From assembly GCF_040954835.1 (NCBI RefSeq), contig NC_090704.1:42722979-42786978 (forward strand): DNA of 64,000 nucleotides. Reading direction: 5' to 3'. Positions 13,601 to 28,600 of the stretch are shown here, piece after piece. A program made the translations under genes and the position numbers. Below the pieces are notes generated by a model. That model did not search any database and was not told the origin of the DNA. It saw nothing but the letters and a program-made list of their open reading frames with translations. This DNA is from Lepisosteus oculatus. Lineage: Eukaryota > Chordata > Actinopteri > Semionotiformes > Lepisosteidae. Position 1 is the first letter of the stretch. Every line of letters starts with the position of its first letter.

Positions 13601-16600
13601 ATAGTGACAGGGACACAATACTGTAAAACGGCGCTGTCCTTTGGATGAGATGTAAAACTGAGGTCCTCACTCTCTGCGGTCATTAAAAATCCCAGGCCGT
13701 TTTTAGAAAAGAGCAGGGGTGTTACCCCGGCATCCTGGCCAACTTTCCCCCTGGTCTGTACCAGTCATGGGCTCCTAATAATCCGCATCTCTGAACTGGC
13801 TTCATCACTCTGCTCTCCTCCCCAGTGATAGCTGATGTGTGTTGAGCATACTGGTGCGCTATGGCTGCTGCACATTGGTGGTGGTGGAGGGGAGTCCCCA
13901 TTACCTGTAAAGCGCTTTGAGTGTAGTGTCCAAAATTAACATTATTATTATTGCTAAAGAGTAACACCTGCTCCACATTACAAAATTCAACTAAGAGAGT
14001 TTAAAGTTCTTACTGCAATTTTGCAACAATAACAGTATCTCCTCAAACAGCAGCATTGTGCTGAAATCGTCTCTTGTTTAACAGATTTTATAGCCCTAGA
14101 AATGGAGGTCTACCAGGCTGTTAAGAATTATGAAGTTATGCAGAATCCCCTGACCTGTAAAGCAGCAGTGATGGGGTCAGTCTGTGACTGAAGCAGAGCC
14201 CCGCACAAGTCATCCCGTAGGGCTTTGTAGTGAGGGCCACAGCACAAAAAGCGGTCCACTTCAGCAGGAGCATGACTCTGGAGAAAAGCAAAAAACTTAT
14301 GGCATGTAAAGTTTTTATTGTTTTTATTTAATTGTTCAAACTCCCAGAGAAGATAGTGCCTATACGTCAAGTTAAATACTTCAAACATAGCATAACCCAA
14401 ACACAGCATAAAGACATCCTTCCAGAACTTAATCTGTTCTTGGATTAGTGTTTCTTTTACTGACTATGTATATCTTGTCTATGTCAGTGTCCTGTCTGTT
14501 TTTGCACCGTGGACCAGGAGGAACAATATTTTGTTCCACTGTACACTTGTATATGGATACTTTACTTTATGATGGATTGATTTATAGCCATGACATGAGC
14601 ATTTGTAATTAACCTTTTACTTTTTGCACTGAAATTCAGTTAAAAACAATTAGAAGGACGAAAGTTTCTGCAGAAATAAAATGTCGTCAACCCTTAACTT
14701 AATCACAAATTGTCTGATTTACTTCTTTCTGCAGCAATGGTTTTGCAACACTCATCAATCAATAAGCTGTCAGGCTGTATTCATAATGACCATTTTAATC
14801 TCAACTACTGTTTACAAGCAAATGAAGTCAGAATGGAGTCACAATAGTCTCAGTAACTATGTTATAGTGCCATCAATTGATATTTCTGGGTATTTCTCCC
14901 TAAAAACCCTGGTGTTTTTGTGCAAATTAAAATAGCAGTCATTTTACACATAAACACATATACAAATGTGCACCTACAATTGAGACCTTATGAAATGGCA
15001 CCTTATATATACTGTAGTATAAACCTGTTACCTGTAATTCAATGACCTGTGCAGGAAAAATCCAGTGCCAATGTGCATCTCGTAGCAGAGCTTGGACACA
15101 ATCCATTCCTGCCAGTCTGTTGACAGCCCTCAGCAGGTAGACCCGGTACCAGTCATTCCTGGAGTACTCACACACGGCCCTCACCTGCTGCAGGTACCCC
15201 TCGACCAGCTCTGACCCTGCCAGGGGAGGTAGGCACATCTCAACCCCAGGACATTTCGGAACAACAGAGCTCTGCTCTTCTATATGCTGATTGATAATGT
15301 CCCTAAATAAAAGAAACTTCAGAAACAGCATAGTGGCTAATTGCTGGAAGCAGCAGGTTTTAATAGTATGTGTAGCCAAACCCACTTCCTACTTATTAAA
15401 TACTGAAGTAACAACTAGTACAGAAGTAAGTCATAACAGCATAGAGATCTTATTAATACATGGAAAAAGAGTCAATGACAGATGTTGTATATACAGTAAT
15501 ATAGGAACAACTAGACAATTGTCTCTAATATAACTGAGAGTAATACTGCAAGCAGTACCACGGCATTAATACTTACAACAACAACAAAATTAGAACAACC
15601 ACAACAAGAGATATAGATGAGCTGCTGACCTGGGTTAGCCCACGTGTTCTTCAGAAAGCTGGAAGCCGTGCCCAGATAGAGTCTCAGTCGTGCCATGGTC
15701 TGGATGAACTCTGCAGGATCCTCCTGGAACCCTGCGGTCTGTCTGCGGGCGACCCTGCTCAGAAAATGAGTGGCCCCCTGCAACTGCTTCTGCGACACAT
15801 GTCCCTCCTCCTGGCCTGGGCTGAGCAGGGCATCCTGGAACAGAGGCCACAGCACAGATCTGACTGAACCTGCTGGAGCTTAGGAGAGTGAGGGTTCCTC
15901 TAAGGAATTCCTTAACCCTCTCTGCTCATCTACTCCTTACGTCTTTCTTTCTGAAAGGGAATTATCTGCACTCACTTCAGATCAGTTTAGATCCACTCTA
16001 TCACTGCGTAACAATGCAAAGAATGCCTTGAAACTCTCAGTGACTTCACTTTAAAAAGAACGAGAAGAACAACATATTGCACTATAAAAGATAAAAGAAA
16101 TTCCTTGTGTAGGAGGATAATTTTACTAATAATTCATGTCTAAAATGAACCATGTACCACATTAAAAATTGAAAATCAAAATTGAAAAAAGCGTGCAGTG
16201 ATAATTAGGGATTTACTTGTTATCCCCTCTGCTCTCTGATTCTTTTACCTGGAAGCAGTTGACAAAGAGCAAGTACAGCTCAGTGAGGTCTTCCCGGTCC
16301 AGAACATTCCTCTCCAGGTTCTGCAGGTACCTCTGGATGTGACCCTTCACCTGCTCAAAACTGAGACACAGTACTGGTAACCCTTCTTAATTCCTTAATT
16401 CTCTTAATTTACCACTGGGAAACAGCTGACATTCCAGTCATACAGTAACTGATGACTGATCCATGACTTATTTCAACAAGAGCTTCTCCCTATTTTGCAG
16501 TACAGTGCTGTAGTGCCCTAAATGGATAGAGTCAGGTCATGGCTCCCATTCTTCTTTGAAGTAAAAAGCTCCTGTGAACTGATACTTTGTTTAAAGTACA

Positions 16601-19600
16601 AACACTGAAGTACTGTATATCCCACAGGTGAAAGCAAGTTTTTTCCTGCATGAGAAAGTTCTGCAGTATAAGCTTACTAGCACATAGCATTTGACAGCTC
16701 TCCCATGGTCAAATACAAGGTTACAAATGTGTAACATAGCACAGTAGCAGGGGTGGTACCTGTAGTGCAGCAACAGTTTGGGCAGCACAGAGCGAACTAC
16801 AGGGCTGTGGTCCACACACTCCAGGAAAGGGCTGAGCTCTCTAGTCCTGTACACAGCACCTTTGGGCACAGAAGCACACCAGCAGGGTCAATGTACCTGG
16901 TATGAGCTCTCTACACCTGAGATCTGAAAGCTACAGTAGCTATCACAGCTCATTTCAATCACATTACTGATCTGGGAACAGAGCAAAGTTTTTAATCCAG
17001 GCCAGGTTTTTTTCTCCTTTAACCATATGATACAAACATTTTCCCTGGTCTTTACGCTCTTTAAATTCTCTCTATCCACAGTTGCCTCACCTTTCCCTCC
17101 CTCCTTCCCTCCCTCCACTCTCCCCCTTTTCACCTTGTGCAGAGATGAGCAGGGAGAAGAGGAGCTCCACCACGCCCTCCTCAGGGCAGGTCTCCTCTGC
17201 GAGGCAGAACCGTGACACAACCTCCAGGAAGAAACAGTTGCACTGTCTCCGAAGAATTTCATGGTGCTGCAGGGCACCCCTACGCCAGGGACAGAAGTTA
17301 TAATAATATCCATATTTCTTTATATCAATAGAGATTTCAAGATACATAAAGGCCTACTGAAGCTGAGCGCACAAGCATGAATTGGAAGAGATCTAACATT
17401 TTTTAATAATGTTTTAGACAAAAATGTTGGATTTCCTTAAATTCAATGTCTAGTTATCTTCTCATCTACTGTATTTGGGCAGATCAATCAATTAGCTTTT
17501 CTGGAGCATCTCAAGGCACGGAAGGAAGGATAGCATTGTATAATCCTACTTACTTCAGCTTGTCAGACACAGCTGGCTGGTAATCTGCTGGCAGACCTGT
17601 TTTACACTGAGGACAGAACAGCCGGTCCCCATCAATGCTATGTTGGATGCAGGTGAGACAGAAAACATGCTCACAGGGGAGAATGGCTGGCTCGGAGACA
17701 GCCAGGAGGCACACTGGACATTTCTGAATGCCATACCTGCAAAACAGCAACAACTTTCTTTACTTCCTCTTTCTTTACTTGACCTATCCACAGTGCATTA
17801 CATTACAATCCCATTGGATAAGGATGGGCCACACATGCCTAATTCCACAGATCACTCCATACAGGAGTCAGGAACAGTGCAGTGGAGATACATTAAATCT
17901 AAAAACCCAACTCATAAATTCTGTTAAAGTTTCTTGGGCTGAGGTGTTTAACAGGATAAAAGGCACCATCACCTGAAGTCCAGGTGGCTTGATTGCTCAT
18001 TGCAGGAATGGAGAACCCTCATCAGCCCCTGGAGTGCGTCTCTGTTTCTCAGTTCAGGGGAGCCTTGCATAAACTGGATACAAGAGAAAATCACATCCAG
18101 TCAGAAAACAGCCAGGTCTTGCAAGGCAACTGTGAAGAACAGGGCTGGGGAATTAATATAAAAGTGAAGCAGGATCTCACCTTGTGCAGCAGTGTGCAGT
18201 GTTTCAAAGCCAGAGCCTCCAGTCTCTGGTTTCCAGTCATACTCACTCTGACTACCACCTGCTGGATGAATGCTGCAATTACAAGCACTCCCTGCCACAA
18301 AGACCTGCAAAGACAGCAGTAACATTAGAGCACAGATACAAAACAAGATTATACCTGAAATTAAGATGTAACCACCAGAGTTTGAAAAACACACAATTAA
18401 CATTTCCAAATCAGATGGGTACAACACAAAATTATCAGTTCTTCTATTTTTTTTAAAGAAAGAGAAACTTTCACAACACTAAAACAAAACCCAGCGCAAC
18501 TAAGAGCAGCTTTGATAGTGAAAACAAAATTTTAAAAATTAGATATCTAACGCCCAAGGGTTTTTAAGCCCACCTGATTGTATCCAGCTGCTTGAGACAC
18601 CCAGGACTGCAGAGTGTGCTGTAGTTCTGTCCACATGCTCTCTCCACACAGGACTGGAGCTGTCTCACACTCTGCAGGAGGGAGCGGCACTCCTGCAGTG
18701 TTCCAGTGGCGTGTCTCTCAATCGCCTCAGCGTACACTCCAAGAGCCACTACATCCTCGTTCTGATACAGAGCAGCAACATAGAATTATGTAATACATAT
18801 AAATCATAACTATTCAACTTAAACAGTTATTGATTTAACTCTTTGTTCTTCTACATAGCACAAACAGAAGTAATATTTTAAATCTGACGTCATTTCTGGG
18901 TTTTAAGCAGCCTTTGCAGTTTGGGAGCTATGCTCTATTCAATCTACCCAACCCTTTTCCCAACCGCTTACCATTTCAGGAGACCCACTCTGAGCCCCCT
19001 CCAGCAGAATCCTGGTCACGTGAGGCTGAAGCTGCAGGATGTGGGAGAGATTGACCAGTCGTGGCCCAAAATGTCTGAAAGCTGCTACAATCCAGGCTGG
19101 AGACAGGTCAGAGGAGACTTTTGTTTCTTGCTGTAGCTCTGACACACAGTTCAGCACCGCCCTAGTGAATACCTACAAAGACAAATGAGGGATCATGTCA
19201 CCCCTTCAATCTTTTCTATCTATACAGAACCCTTATACTGGGTTACGTTTTTGAAGGCCCTGCTCATTGTCTGCACTCTAAAGGGATACTATATCACCAC
19301 TGACAATCACTTAAGACAATTCCCTGACAGGTTCACAGCATAGTATGAGCTCTTCATCAGAGATATCAAATCTATATCAGGCATATAGATTTATTTTATT
19401 GAATGGTTTTCTACAAGCCATATCATCAGTTATCTGCACAAACTAAAGGACAAGCCTGGAGCAAGACTTGCTTTTACAGGGCACGGCCCACCTTCAGTTC
19501 CTCTTGGGAGGAGATATTGATGGACAGGAGCAAGAAGTCCTTTAAGAATCGGTGGCCAAGCTCTCTCTGTTCCTCCTCTGCCAGTTTTGTAATATAGCTG

Positions 19601-22600
19601 CCCAGCCTGCTGCTCTTAAAACTGTTCACAAACTGTAGGATCCTTTGTCCACTGTCCTCTTCTGTCCCTAAACAGAGTAAAAGATAATTAAAAGATTATT
19701 AAGGCATGTAACTGCTTTCTGTACTCTGCTGCAAAATGAATCAACCCAGAGCCCAGAATGAAGAGGAAATGTATCCATCCCATGCATTTTGAACAATACA
19801 CGGACTTTGGAAAAGAAAGGGATCTCTGGTAATCAAGTGATAAGTGACATGCTGTGATTTGTGTACCATATCCATTTCATACCTACCCAGTTTGGAATTG
19901 CTAATTATTTCTTTACATTGATTGACAGGTTGCTGGAGGTGCTGCTTTGCAGGGGGTTGGAAATATCCTGGGTGACTAATCCTGACTAGTCATCTAACTG
20001 TGCACTGCGTCTTGAAACATGAGCTCTGTTTTAGAAGATGCACATTTTTTAAGGCACTAACCTGGAACATAATACGATTCCTCCCAAATGCTTTCGCACT
20101 GCAATCTGATCAACCAGCTGAAGGGGGCAGCACAGGGCTGTGCCTGCTTCCCCAACCACAGATGGCGCTGCACTGGGATCTCCTCATTCACTACACTGAA
20201 AGAGAGGATGGGTACATGTTATACCCAACGTTTTCATTTTAGCTTCAGATGGAATCTGATATACCCCTGATGAAAGCTCTCACACAAAAAAGGCAGTGTA
20301 TTTAATCACAAGACAAATGTCTCTTAAAATGCAAGATAGTTTTATCTCGGAGTAATTTTTCTTCATAAAATTGTATGGCGTACTATAATGACAACAAAAA
20401 TGAAACTATCCCATCGTGTTGCTAAATCTATGTTTGCACTGAACTATGGGCTGCACTAACTTGAGAGGCGTGCAATACAAATTAATAAAGGATTCTCTGC
20501 AATGTGAGAAAAGTCACTTTATGATTGACCATGAACACACAGGAGCCTCTTAATTCCTATTTCATCTCATATATACGAAGGTGACCACTAGGAAGCAACT
20601 GTTTTCCAATTACATTATCCAATACAGAGCCGCAGGGGAGCCAGTGCCTATCCTGTCTGGATGCCAGACCATTGCAGGGAAATATAAAGTATGCCATATA
20701 ATTTATTACCTTATGCATGGAAGAACACGCTAACATTGCCCTAAGGTCTCTCTTGGTTGGGATTAAGAAGTGCTTCTATCTCACTCTTGCTCAAAGGCCA
20801 GAAATGCACCTAAAGTTACCTTTGGTTCTGGGGCAAAATCAGGTGGTCTTCGAGTATCTGGTGGTCTTCCAGAATGTCAATCCACATCTGTGTGAGCCAG
20901 TTCCCAGGCTCACTCTTTTGCAGCAGGTCCAGGTTGAAGTCCCGGTCCAGAACCTCCACCGTTCGGGCCAGAACTGGAGTGATTGTCGCCTGTAGGCAGC
21001 GCCACACAGTATGTCTGGAATTGAAAATGCCCATCAGTGCAGAGAAACCCTTCCAGTAGGGAATCACATTATACCACTAGTTATTTTTTACAAAACCAAG
21101 AGTGAAAGAAGCAAAACCAGAAATCAGAGGTGAAAAACCTTGAAGCCTGGATAAAATGCGTACTCCAGTGTTGCACAAAACACTGCAATGAACACAATGA
21201 GTTCACAACGAGACTCTATGGGGGGTCAAATGTAAGACTATCATTTCTGAAGCGAGGAGCTTCAAAGGGAAGAGAATGGGCAAGAACAAAGATCTACAAA
21301 TCCAGGGCCGGGTACCTGAGGGTGCCTCCTTCTTGCAGAGCCTGGCGTTTCTTGGCTTCCTTGCTCACCCACTCCTCTGGCGAAGGAACCATCTCCTCCT
21401 TCAGTGCCAGCATCTGAGAAAGCCTCTGCAGAAGCACCTGCACAAACCTCACTGTGGAAGGACAGCAAAGACAGAGATCGAACAAGGCCGACTGTTCTGA
21501 TCACCTTTCCTCACTAGGTCACAGAAGCCGATTCCACTAAATAGCAACAAGGGCATCTTACTGAATGAGCCATGCAGCTATTTCATATATACATTCAGCA
21601 GACAAATTCTAACATTCATCCTCTCCCTACCACAAACCCTCTTGATGATGGGTTCATTCAAAATGTCAATGAGCTGTTTATTGCTTTGTACCTTCTGGAG
21701 TTCCCTGCTTTTTTCCCATGAGCCCCAGCAATATCTGCACACACTCCATGCTGCGGGAGGCCCTATCATCAGTGTCTCTCAGTAAAGCCACAGCACTCTG
21801 GACACAAGACTTCAACAGAGAAACACAATCCAGATGGGCACTGCTTCCCTGTAAACGGCAGACACAGACATGTGGAACAGTCAGAAAATGGCCAGGATCA
21901 TCACCTGCTGAAATAAATATCTGTCTCCCAGTGAGACAGTTCTCTCTGCCTTCTGTGTCCTACCCTTGCAGTGCAATTCTCTGAAATTACCAATAAACAG
22001 TTTATACCTTTTGGTTTTCAGTAATGCTGTCTCCAAGACTGCCAGCTTGCTCTGGATTTGAAAACAAACAACAAACAAACCAAGCCACATTAGATTTTGC
22101 ACAAATTACATTACTATGAAGTTATCTGGATGATGTTCTTATCGAAAACAACTTAAATGTCTATCCATTTCTACAACATACTGTAGCATTTTACTCGATC
22201 ACTCTGAAGTGCTTTGCTGAAGAACACAACAGCAGTACCCCACACTGGACTTGAACCTACAACCTTTCAGTTGTCCAAAGCCATGACTGTAGCATTCTAT
22301 ATTAAAACATAGCATACACAGAACAAGGAGGGTAAATGTGGAATATTTTCTAAAATCCCCATACACTTTTGCATGGTCATCTAATCTGCAATTTCATGAA
22401 CAGTATATGTTTAAAATAAAATCTGCTTCAAGATAAGCCTTGATGAGTGATGAGTCATTTAACTTGTGGGTAAAGAATTTTAATACAATTTTGAAAAGAA
22501 TTCTCTGATATAGCTTCTCTAGAGTTGTTGAGGACTAGTTAGGGGCAAGTGTTGGCAGGAAAGTCTTTGATATCACACACAGCGAATACCTGGCTGTGAA

Positions 22601-25600
22601 GAACTGGTGAGGAGCTCACTGATAGGAAAGCCGCAGAAAGCAGAGAGGTCTGAACTCATGTCCTCTGTGTCACGCAGGTCATCAATATGGACTGACAGCC
22701 ACCTGCCTGCAAAAATAAAATATATAAATTAACAGTCTTACAGAGTTGCTAATAAAGACTCAGTTACAGCCCCTTTTACAAGCTCACACTATTAAAAAAT
22801 GTATCAGGGACCATTATTCCAGGAAGAGTGACTTTGATTACAAAACTTTACAAGGACCTATAGCATCTCATAGTATGAATTAAGGTGTCAAGCAGAAAAA
22901 AATTGCAGAAGTGATCTGCTTATATGATGCTCAAAACTACCTCCTTGGAAACCAATATATTGGGAGTCGCCTGCTATCCTGGACAGTTTGGTGATGAAGA
23001 CCATGTAGCACTGGGACATTCTGGTCCCGACTGAGCTCATTTCATTCATGGCACAGTACCTGGAGAAGAGGGGATAACCATGAAAAACTGTTTCACATAA
23101 GGATAGTATTCATAATCTAAGCCTTATTCAACTACAGAAAGCTATTGTGATAGGGTTCCTCCTTCATTACATGGCCATTCATGCATTGTTGATTCTTAAT
23201 GTAAGAGACCAGTTGATTTTTGGACACTGGTTATGTGTCTTGATCAGGACCTTACACTGTGAACATGAACAATCTTTATTCCAAGTTGATAATGAGGATG
23301 TATATTGTCGTACATGCACATGCCACCCTTAAATAAATCAGAAATTTTGGGACCACTGCAAAACCTTGGACCCCTTGATTAACATTGTATAAAATGCATT
23401 GACTGCTGTGTGGAGCAGTACTGGAGAAGGAAAAGGAAAGAGCACTGACTTGGCAGAGGCAATGAGCTCATCACAGTGCGCAGATTCTTCTACATCTGTC
23501 TGGACAAGCAGGACCCGCAGACTAGCCCTGTCCTCTCGCAGGAAATTCCTGTAACCGCACAGTCACAGAACAACAGGCAAAGAGTAACTCAGGAACACAT
23601 AAAATTCACTATAAAACAAAAATATGTCAAATGAAAACATTCTTGTCTTTGTTTGAACATATGCAGTAAAACAAATGTCTGTGGATACATTTACATGTAT
23701 TAAATAAATATGACCCTTATAGAAGAAATATACAATTTAGAAGACTGCTGGCACAAATATCAATACTACTGGACCCAAATGTCATAAACAGAAGATAAAC
23801 ATTATAATTTAGTGAGCATCACTGGAAGCCTGAGAATTTAAAAAGATGAAGAAGGCAAATCAGAAATTTCCAGAAGGTACCGTATCTTGCTGCAGAAAGA
23901 GGACTCGGTGTCAAACTGGTGCAGGGAAAGCAGAAGAATCCCACTGGTGTCCAGACTCAAAGCCTGCGCCACTGCCCGCACATCCGACTGGGTGAGGAGG
24001 CTGGAGTAGGTGGTCACCTGCCAGAGACGAACAGGAGTTAACAGCAACATCTTAAGACAAAAAGGACAGGATACCTACAGGAGCAAATAATGAAATTCCA
24101 TTGTCATCAAAGCAGAGGTCATTGAAACCATCAATCATTAGTAAATCAAATATAATTCCAAAATTAGGAGGAAAACTTTTCTGTTTATGTATTTTACATT
24201 TAAGTTTATAGTATGTATTTCAGGTGAAAAAAAATTAAAAGCATTTAAATGAAAAAAGGATATTTTAAAAGTTAAACTTATTAAATATAGATATAAAGAA
24301 TGCAGAAACATTTTAGACATTACTTTAACCCTGTTCTATTTTCCCTTCAAGAAAGCACTCAGAAGATTCTATAAGTATAACACCTGATAAAGAAACAAAC
24401 ATTACATGCACCACCAGTTAAACTATTAAAAAGAATCAGTTACCTCTATGAACCTGTTCGGGTCTTCAGTCTTATTCATGTGGTTCTCCATGAAATCTCT
24501 GAGAGAGAGATGATGCTGTTGGCGGAAATACATTCTTTGGAGCATCTTCTTCTCCTGGGAGCTTAGCTCTGAGTATTTGAGCCGCAAAACTGAGTCTGGT
24601 GTAGCACAGCTCAGCAGGAAGCATTTGGCAGCTTCTAGGACCTCATCTTCTTCCATTTCCTCACTGCACTTCACAATCCCTCCTTCTTCCATCATACTTT
24701 CATTTTCTTCCATCACCCTTTCACTTCCTTCTTCTTCCATCTGTTGTTCATTTTTTACTTTAGCTATAGGGTCTCCTCCCTCTCTCCCCTTCATTTCAAT
24801 ATCAATCTGTTCTTCCAGTGGCTCATCATTCTGTTCTTCTGCTTGCACACCGCTGTCACCTGTGTCACACTTCTGACTTTCTCCTATTGTGTCCTCAAAG
24901 GAACCACCAAACTCACCATGCTCCTCCATCTCTACATCAGTCCCTGTCCCCTGACTTTGCTCTTGTACACTTAAATCCTCCTGCAGGCCTTCCACTTCTT
25001 TGTCCCTCCACTGATGTCTGCATTCCATGGCCTGCAGCACAGCACTGGCACAGGCATCCTCATGGAACCCAATAAAAACATCATGAGGATGAAACTCCTT
25101 CCTTTCTCCATCCACAAAGATGAATTCTTGGACCCAATCCTTAAGCTTCTTCAGTACCCTCTTTTGATAAGTGGTGAGATCGGCTCTCCTATCCACTTGG
25201 TGTTTTTCAAGTCGGTTAATGAGAGGCACAGGAAACTGGGTGTATACCTTATTCTGGTCCTCCACTACCACCAGCCTAAAGTCTCTGTGAACCCTACACT
25301 TAACTCGGTGTGTTCCCAGCCCCAGGTCTACGTACTGCTGCCCACCCAAGTATACATAGTATTGGTTTAGGGCATCATACAAGCTCTCATACAGGTTCTG
25401 CAGATTAAGAAGAATCACAGTCCGACCTGTCTCCATGCATGTTTTAACACGGTTCACATTCCGACAAACTTGAGCATACTCCTGGTCTTTAGGGAACCCC
25501 GATCCAAATACTATTTCAGGAGGGTTACGGTCCTTCTTTGAGAATATGCTTTGCTGAAGGATGTGAAGGGCGGCATTATTAGTGGTAAGTAGCAAAAGGT

Positions 25601-28600
25601 AGCGACTTTCCTCCTGGTTCCTGTAGTCTAAATTCTTTTCAACCATCCACAGAGTGCTTGGGCGGGTGACCTTCCTAGGATCCTGAAATATATCCTGGAA
25701 ATAATTCAGTGGATCAAATTCTTCCAGTCGTCCACTAAAATTCCGAAGGATGGCCTCTGCCAACTGGCTTTCAGTTGGCTCTTCCTGGGATGCCTTTACC
25801 AGGGCACAAATCATTTTGATCAGGCTATAGTAATCCCGAAGGCCAAAGAACTGGTTGCATTCCACCTCTTTGCAGATTCCCAGAAAGGCACTGGCCAGTT
25901 TTGGGAAAAGGTGCTGGATCTTAATTAGGACTGTGTTATCAGAAGAGCAGATTCCTTTGGCTGTCTCCACCAGTTCATGTTCACTTGGATCCCACCGTGA
26001 CACAAAAATCCCACGGTTCATTTTAGCAGGGTCCAAGGCCCAATTAGAGATCCCTACAAAGCCAACTTTCATGTGCGGTTTTGGTCTGTCATTGTCAATG
26101 CAACCATCCTCCAATAAAGGATGCAGTGTCTTCAGAGGCATCTGAGGTGAATCCTCCGCCAGTCCGATCTCATCCAATACCACCACAGAGACATATTCTT
26201 TCAGGCTCTTGCCCTGTTGGAAGCGGGCACATTGCCAAAAGGTGCCAATGATTCCCTCGGGACTTGAGTGTGGACTGCACTGAAAGGAGACCATGTGCAC
26301 CTGTTTCAGATTCTTAAAAAGACTGCAGTGTGAGGCTTGGCCTTGCATGGCATCAGCTACCACAGTCTTGGCTAAAGATTTAGAGCTTCCAGGCTTCCCG
26401 ACCAAAAAAAGAGGGATTCTAAGCTCTATACAAATGACCATCAGGAAGACGTTTTCTTTCAGGGCTTTGTTTTTGGCCACAGTGTCTCTTGTCTTTATGT
26501 TTTCAAGAAAAACATCTTGACATGAAGAGATCTCTTTTTCTATAAAGTCAGGTCTGTTCAAAGGTTCTGGGAAGAACCTATAAATACAGTTGAGGTATTC
26601 CCTTTTAGAAACCAAGGAGGGGTAGTAACAAACGCCTACTGCTAAAGCTAAGCATTTCAAAATCTTCTCATTGCTGTTAAGATGATCATAATTGTGGAAA
26701 ACTAGACTACTGTGGTGGTAGAACCAGATTAGCACCTTCATGGACCTCTCGACATCTCGCAAGCTCACAAAACTACATTCATCTCTGCGACTACGCATGA
26801 ACCTCTGAGAAGCTGCCAACACCGCTGACACAGTTTCTGTACATGTAGGTGGCAGTGCATGATCTCTGGCCTGTCTTTGAACAATCTGTCTAGTGTAAGA
26901 AAGTTCAGCAAAATCACTGAGTTGTCCGAAGTCCCAGACCAAAGGAACCATGCTGGGTGGCAGTGGCTGAACCCTATAGACTAGCTGCCTCAGGGGAACA
27001 TTACCAAGTCTGTCTTCTGTCTCTCCTGCCTTCACTCTGTAACCCAGTCCTGCCAGTTCCAAGCGTCTGATCATTTCTGGGGAATGTTTTCGATAGGGAT
27101 TGCAAGCAGCTACAATTTTCAGTCCTGTGTTTGGCTTCAGAGGCTGACCCCGGACTGTCCTGTCACATAACACCTCTTTGATGGCAAAAATAGACTCTGT
27201 GGTGTTGGCCTCATCAAAGAACAAAACAGTGTCCAGTTCAAATTGTTTTTTGTTTTTCTTAGCCAGGATTTGAGCCTCCTCCACCTTCTGGTAAATCATC
27301 TCTGCGGTTGTCCCCCCATGGACTTTCACCAATTTCATATTTTCTGTTGTATGTCCTCCCTTTTGTAGGTCACAGAGGAAACGGACAAGTCTGGTTTTTC
27401 CACAACCTGTTTCTCCCATAATAATCACAGGAATCTCGCAGCGGAACCGCATGTGTATGGCCAACATCTTCATCACGTTGTCAGCAGTCAGTTCATAAGT
27501 GGGATCTGGATCAAACTGCCCTTTTATCCACCCCTTTTTAGCACCTACAACAAACGAGAGCCTCTGGATCTTGTCCTCCCTCGGCAAAGCGTCAAAGTCT
27601 TCACTGAGAGAGATCCCCTGACGCTGGAGACCCTCAAGGAGCTCAGAAGACATCACATTACCCATTAGCACTTCGCCAGTGTGAGGATCCACTGCATCAC
27701 AAGCTCCTGAGTGTTTCCTCTTCACATGGAAGCCAAGGAAGGACATGGTAAAATGATCAGCATTAAAGAAAACGTATGGGTGAGACTCGCTCTCCCAGCG
27801 CTTGCGGATGGTCAGTTGGGCCAGGATATCATTGTCTTCATCTGTGGAGGAAAATGTGGGACTTTGGTCAGACACATCCATGGATGGGGTGGCGAAATCC
27901 CGTGCCATCAATATCATGAACTTCACAATGAAGCTCTTGAAGCCGAGGAGGTGATTCCCAACAAATACAGGATCACAGAACAAGGAGTTTTCACAGTCAT
28001 TCAGCTGTAGATTTAGAAACCAAGTAAAGTTTTGCAATTCTGTCCAGGATGGATCTTTTACTCCACAGTACGCCAGTAGGTAATAGAGACAATCAGATGG
28101 GTCTCCTTCTATGAATCCCTTCTGGTACGTGAAGTCATCTAAGCTTTGCTTCCCATTGTATCTCTTCAAGTACTGATAGGGTCTCTGCACGCCATCACTG
28201 GCAAACACCTGCATATCCATTAAAGGATCCAAGGATCTCTGTAGTGTCCCCTGACGTCTCATCAGCTCCAAAGTCCTGACTTCCTTGGGAGGTCGGCAGA
28301 GGATTGTGGGAAGGATGTCAAGCAGGCCTTGTTTTGACTGGAAAAAACAAGGAAATAATGTGAAAACAATGTAAGGAATAAGAATCAAATAAGTAAATTC
28401 CTATTTGGCACACAAAAACTGACATATCATTAGACCTAGGCACAGTGAACAGTATACAAAATCTAATCTTATTTTGTTTTCAAAATGATAAACACCATAT
28501 GGAGAGTACCAACATGCTCACCTGCTCTGCATGAATTTGTCTGGTTGAACCTGTTCTAAGAAGCTCAATTAGAAACAGATGAGCTGGATTCCTTCTCCAT

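Noticed and set aside
18063-18073. Acceptor GCAAG at 18064 for exon 17973-18073
   Set aside because: Wrong phase after exon 18181-18304; the stronger acceptor TATCCAG ten bases upstream fits.
24577-24876. Plus-strand ORFs across the RNF213 exons
   Set aside because: They are shadows of the acidic and repetitive coding sequence on the opposite strand (Ser/Leu-rich mirror frames).
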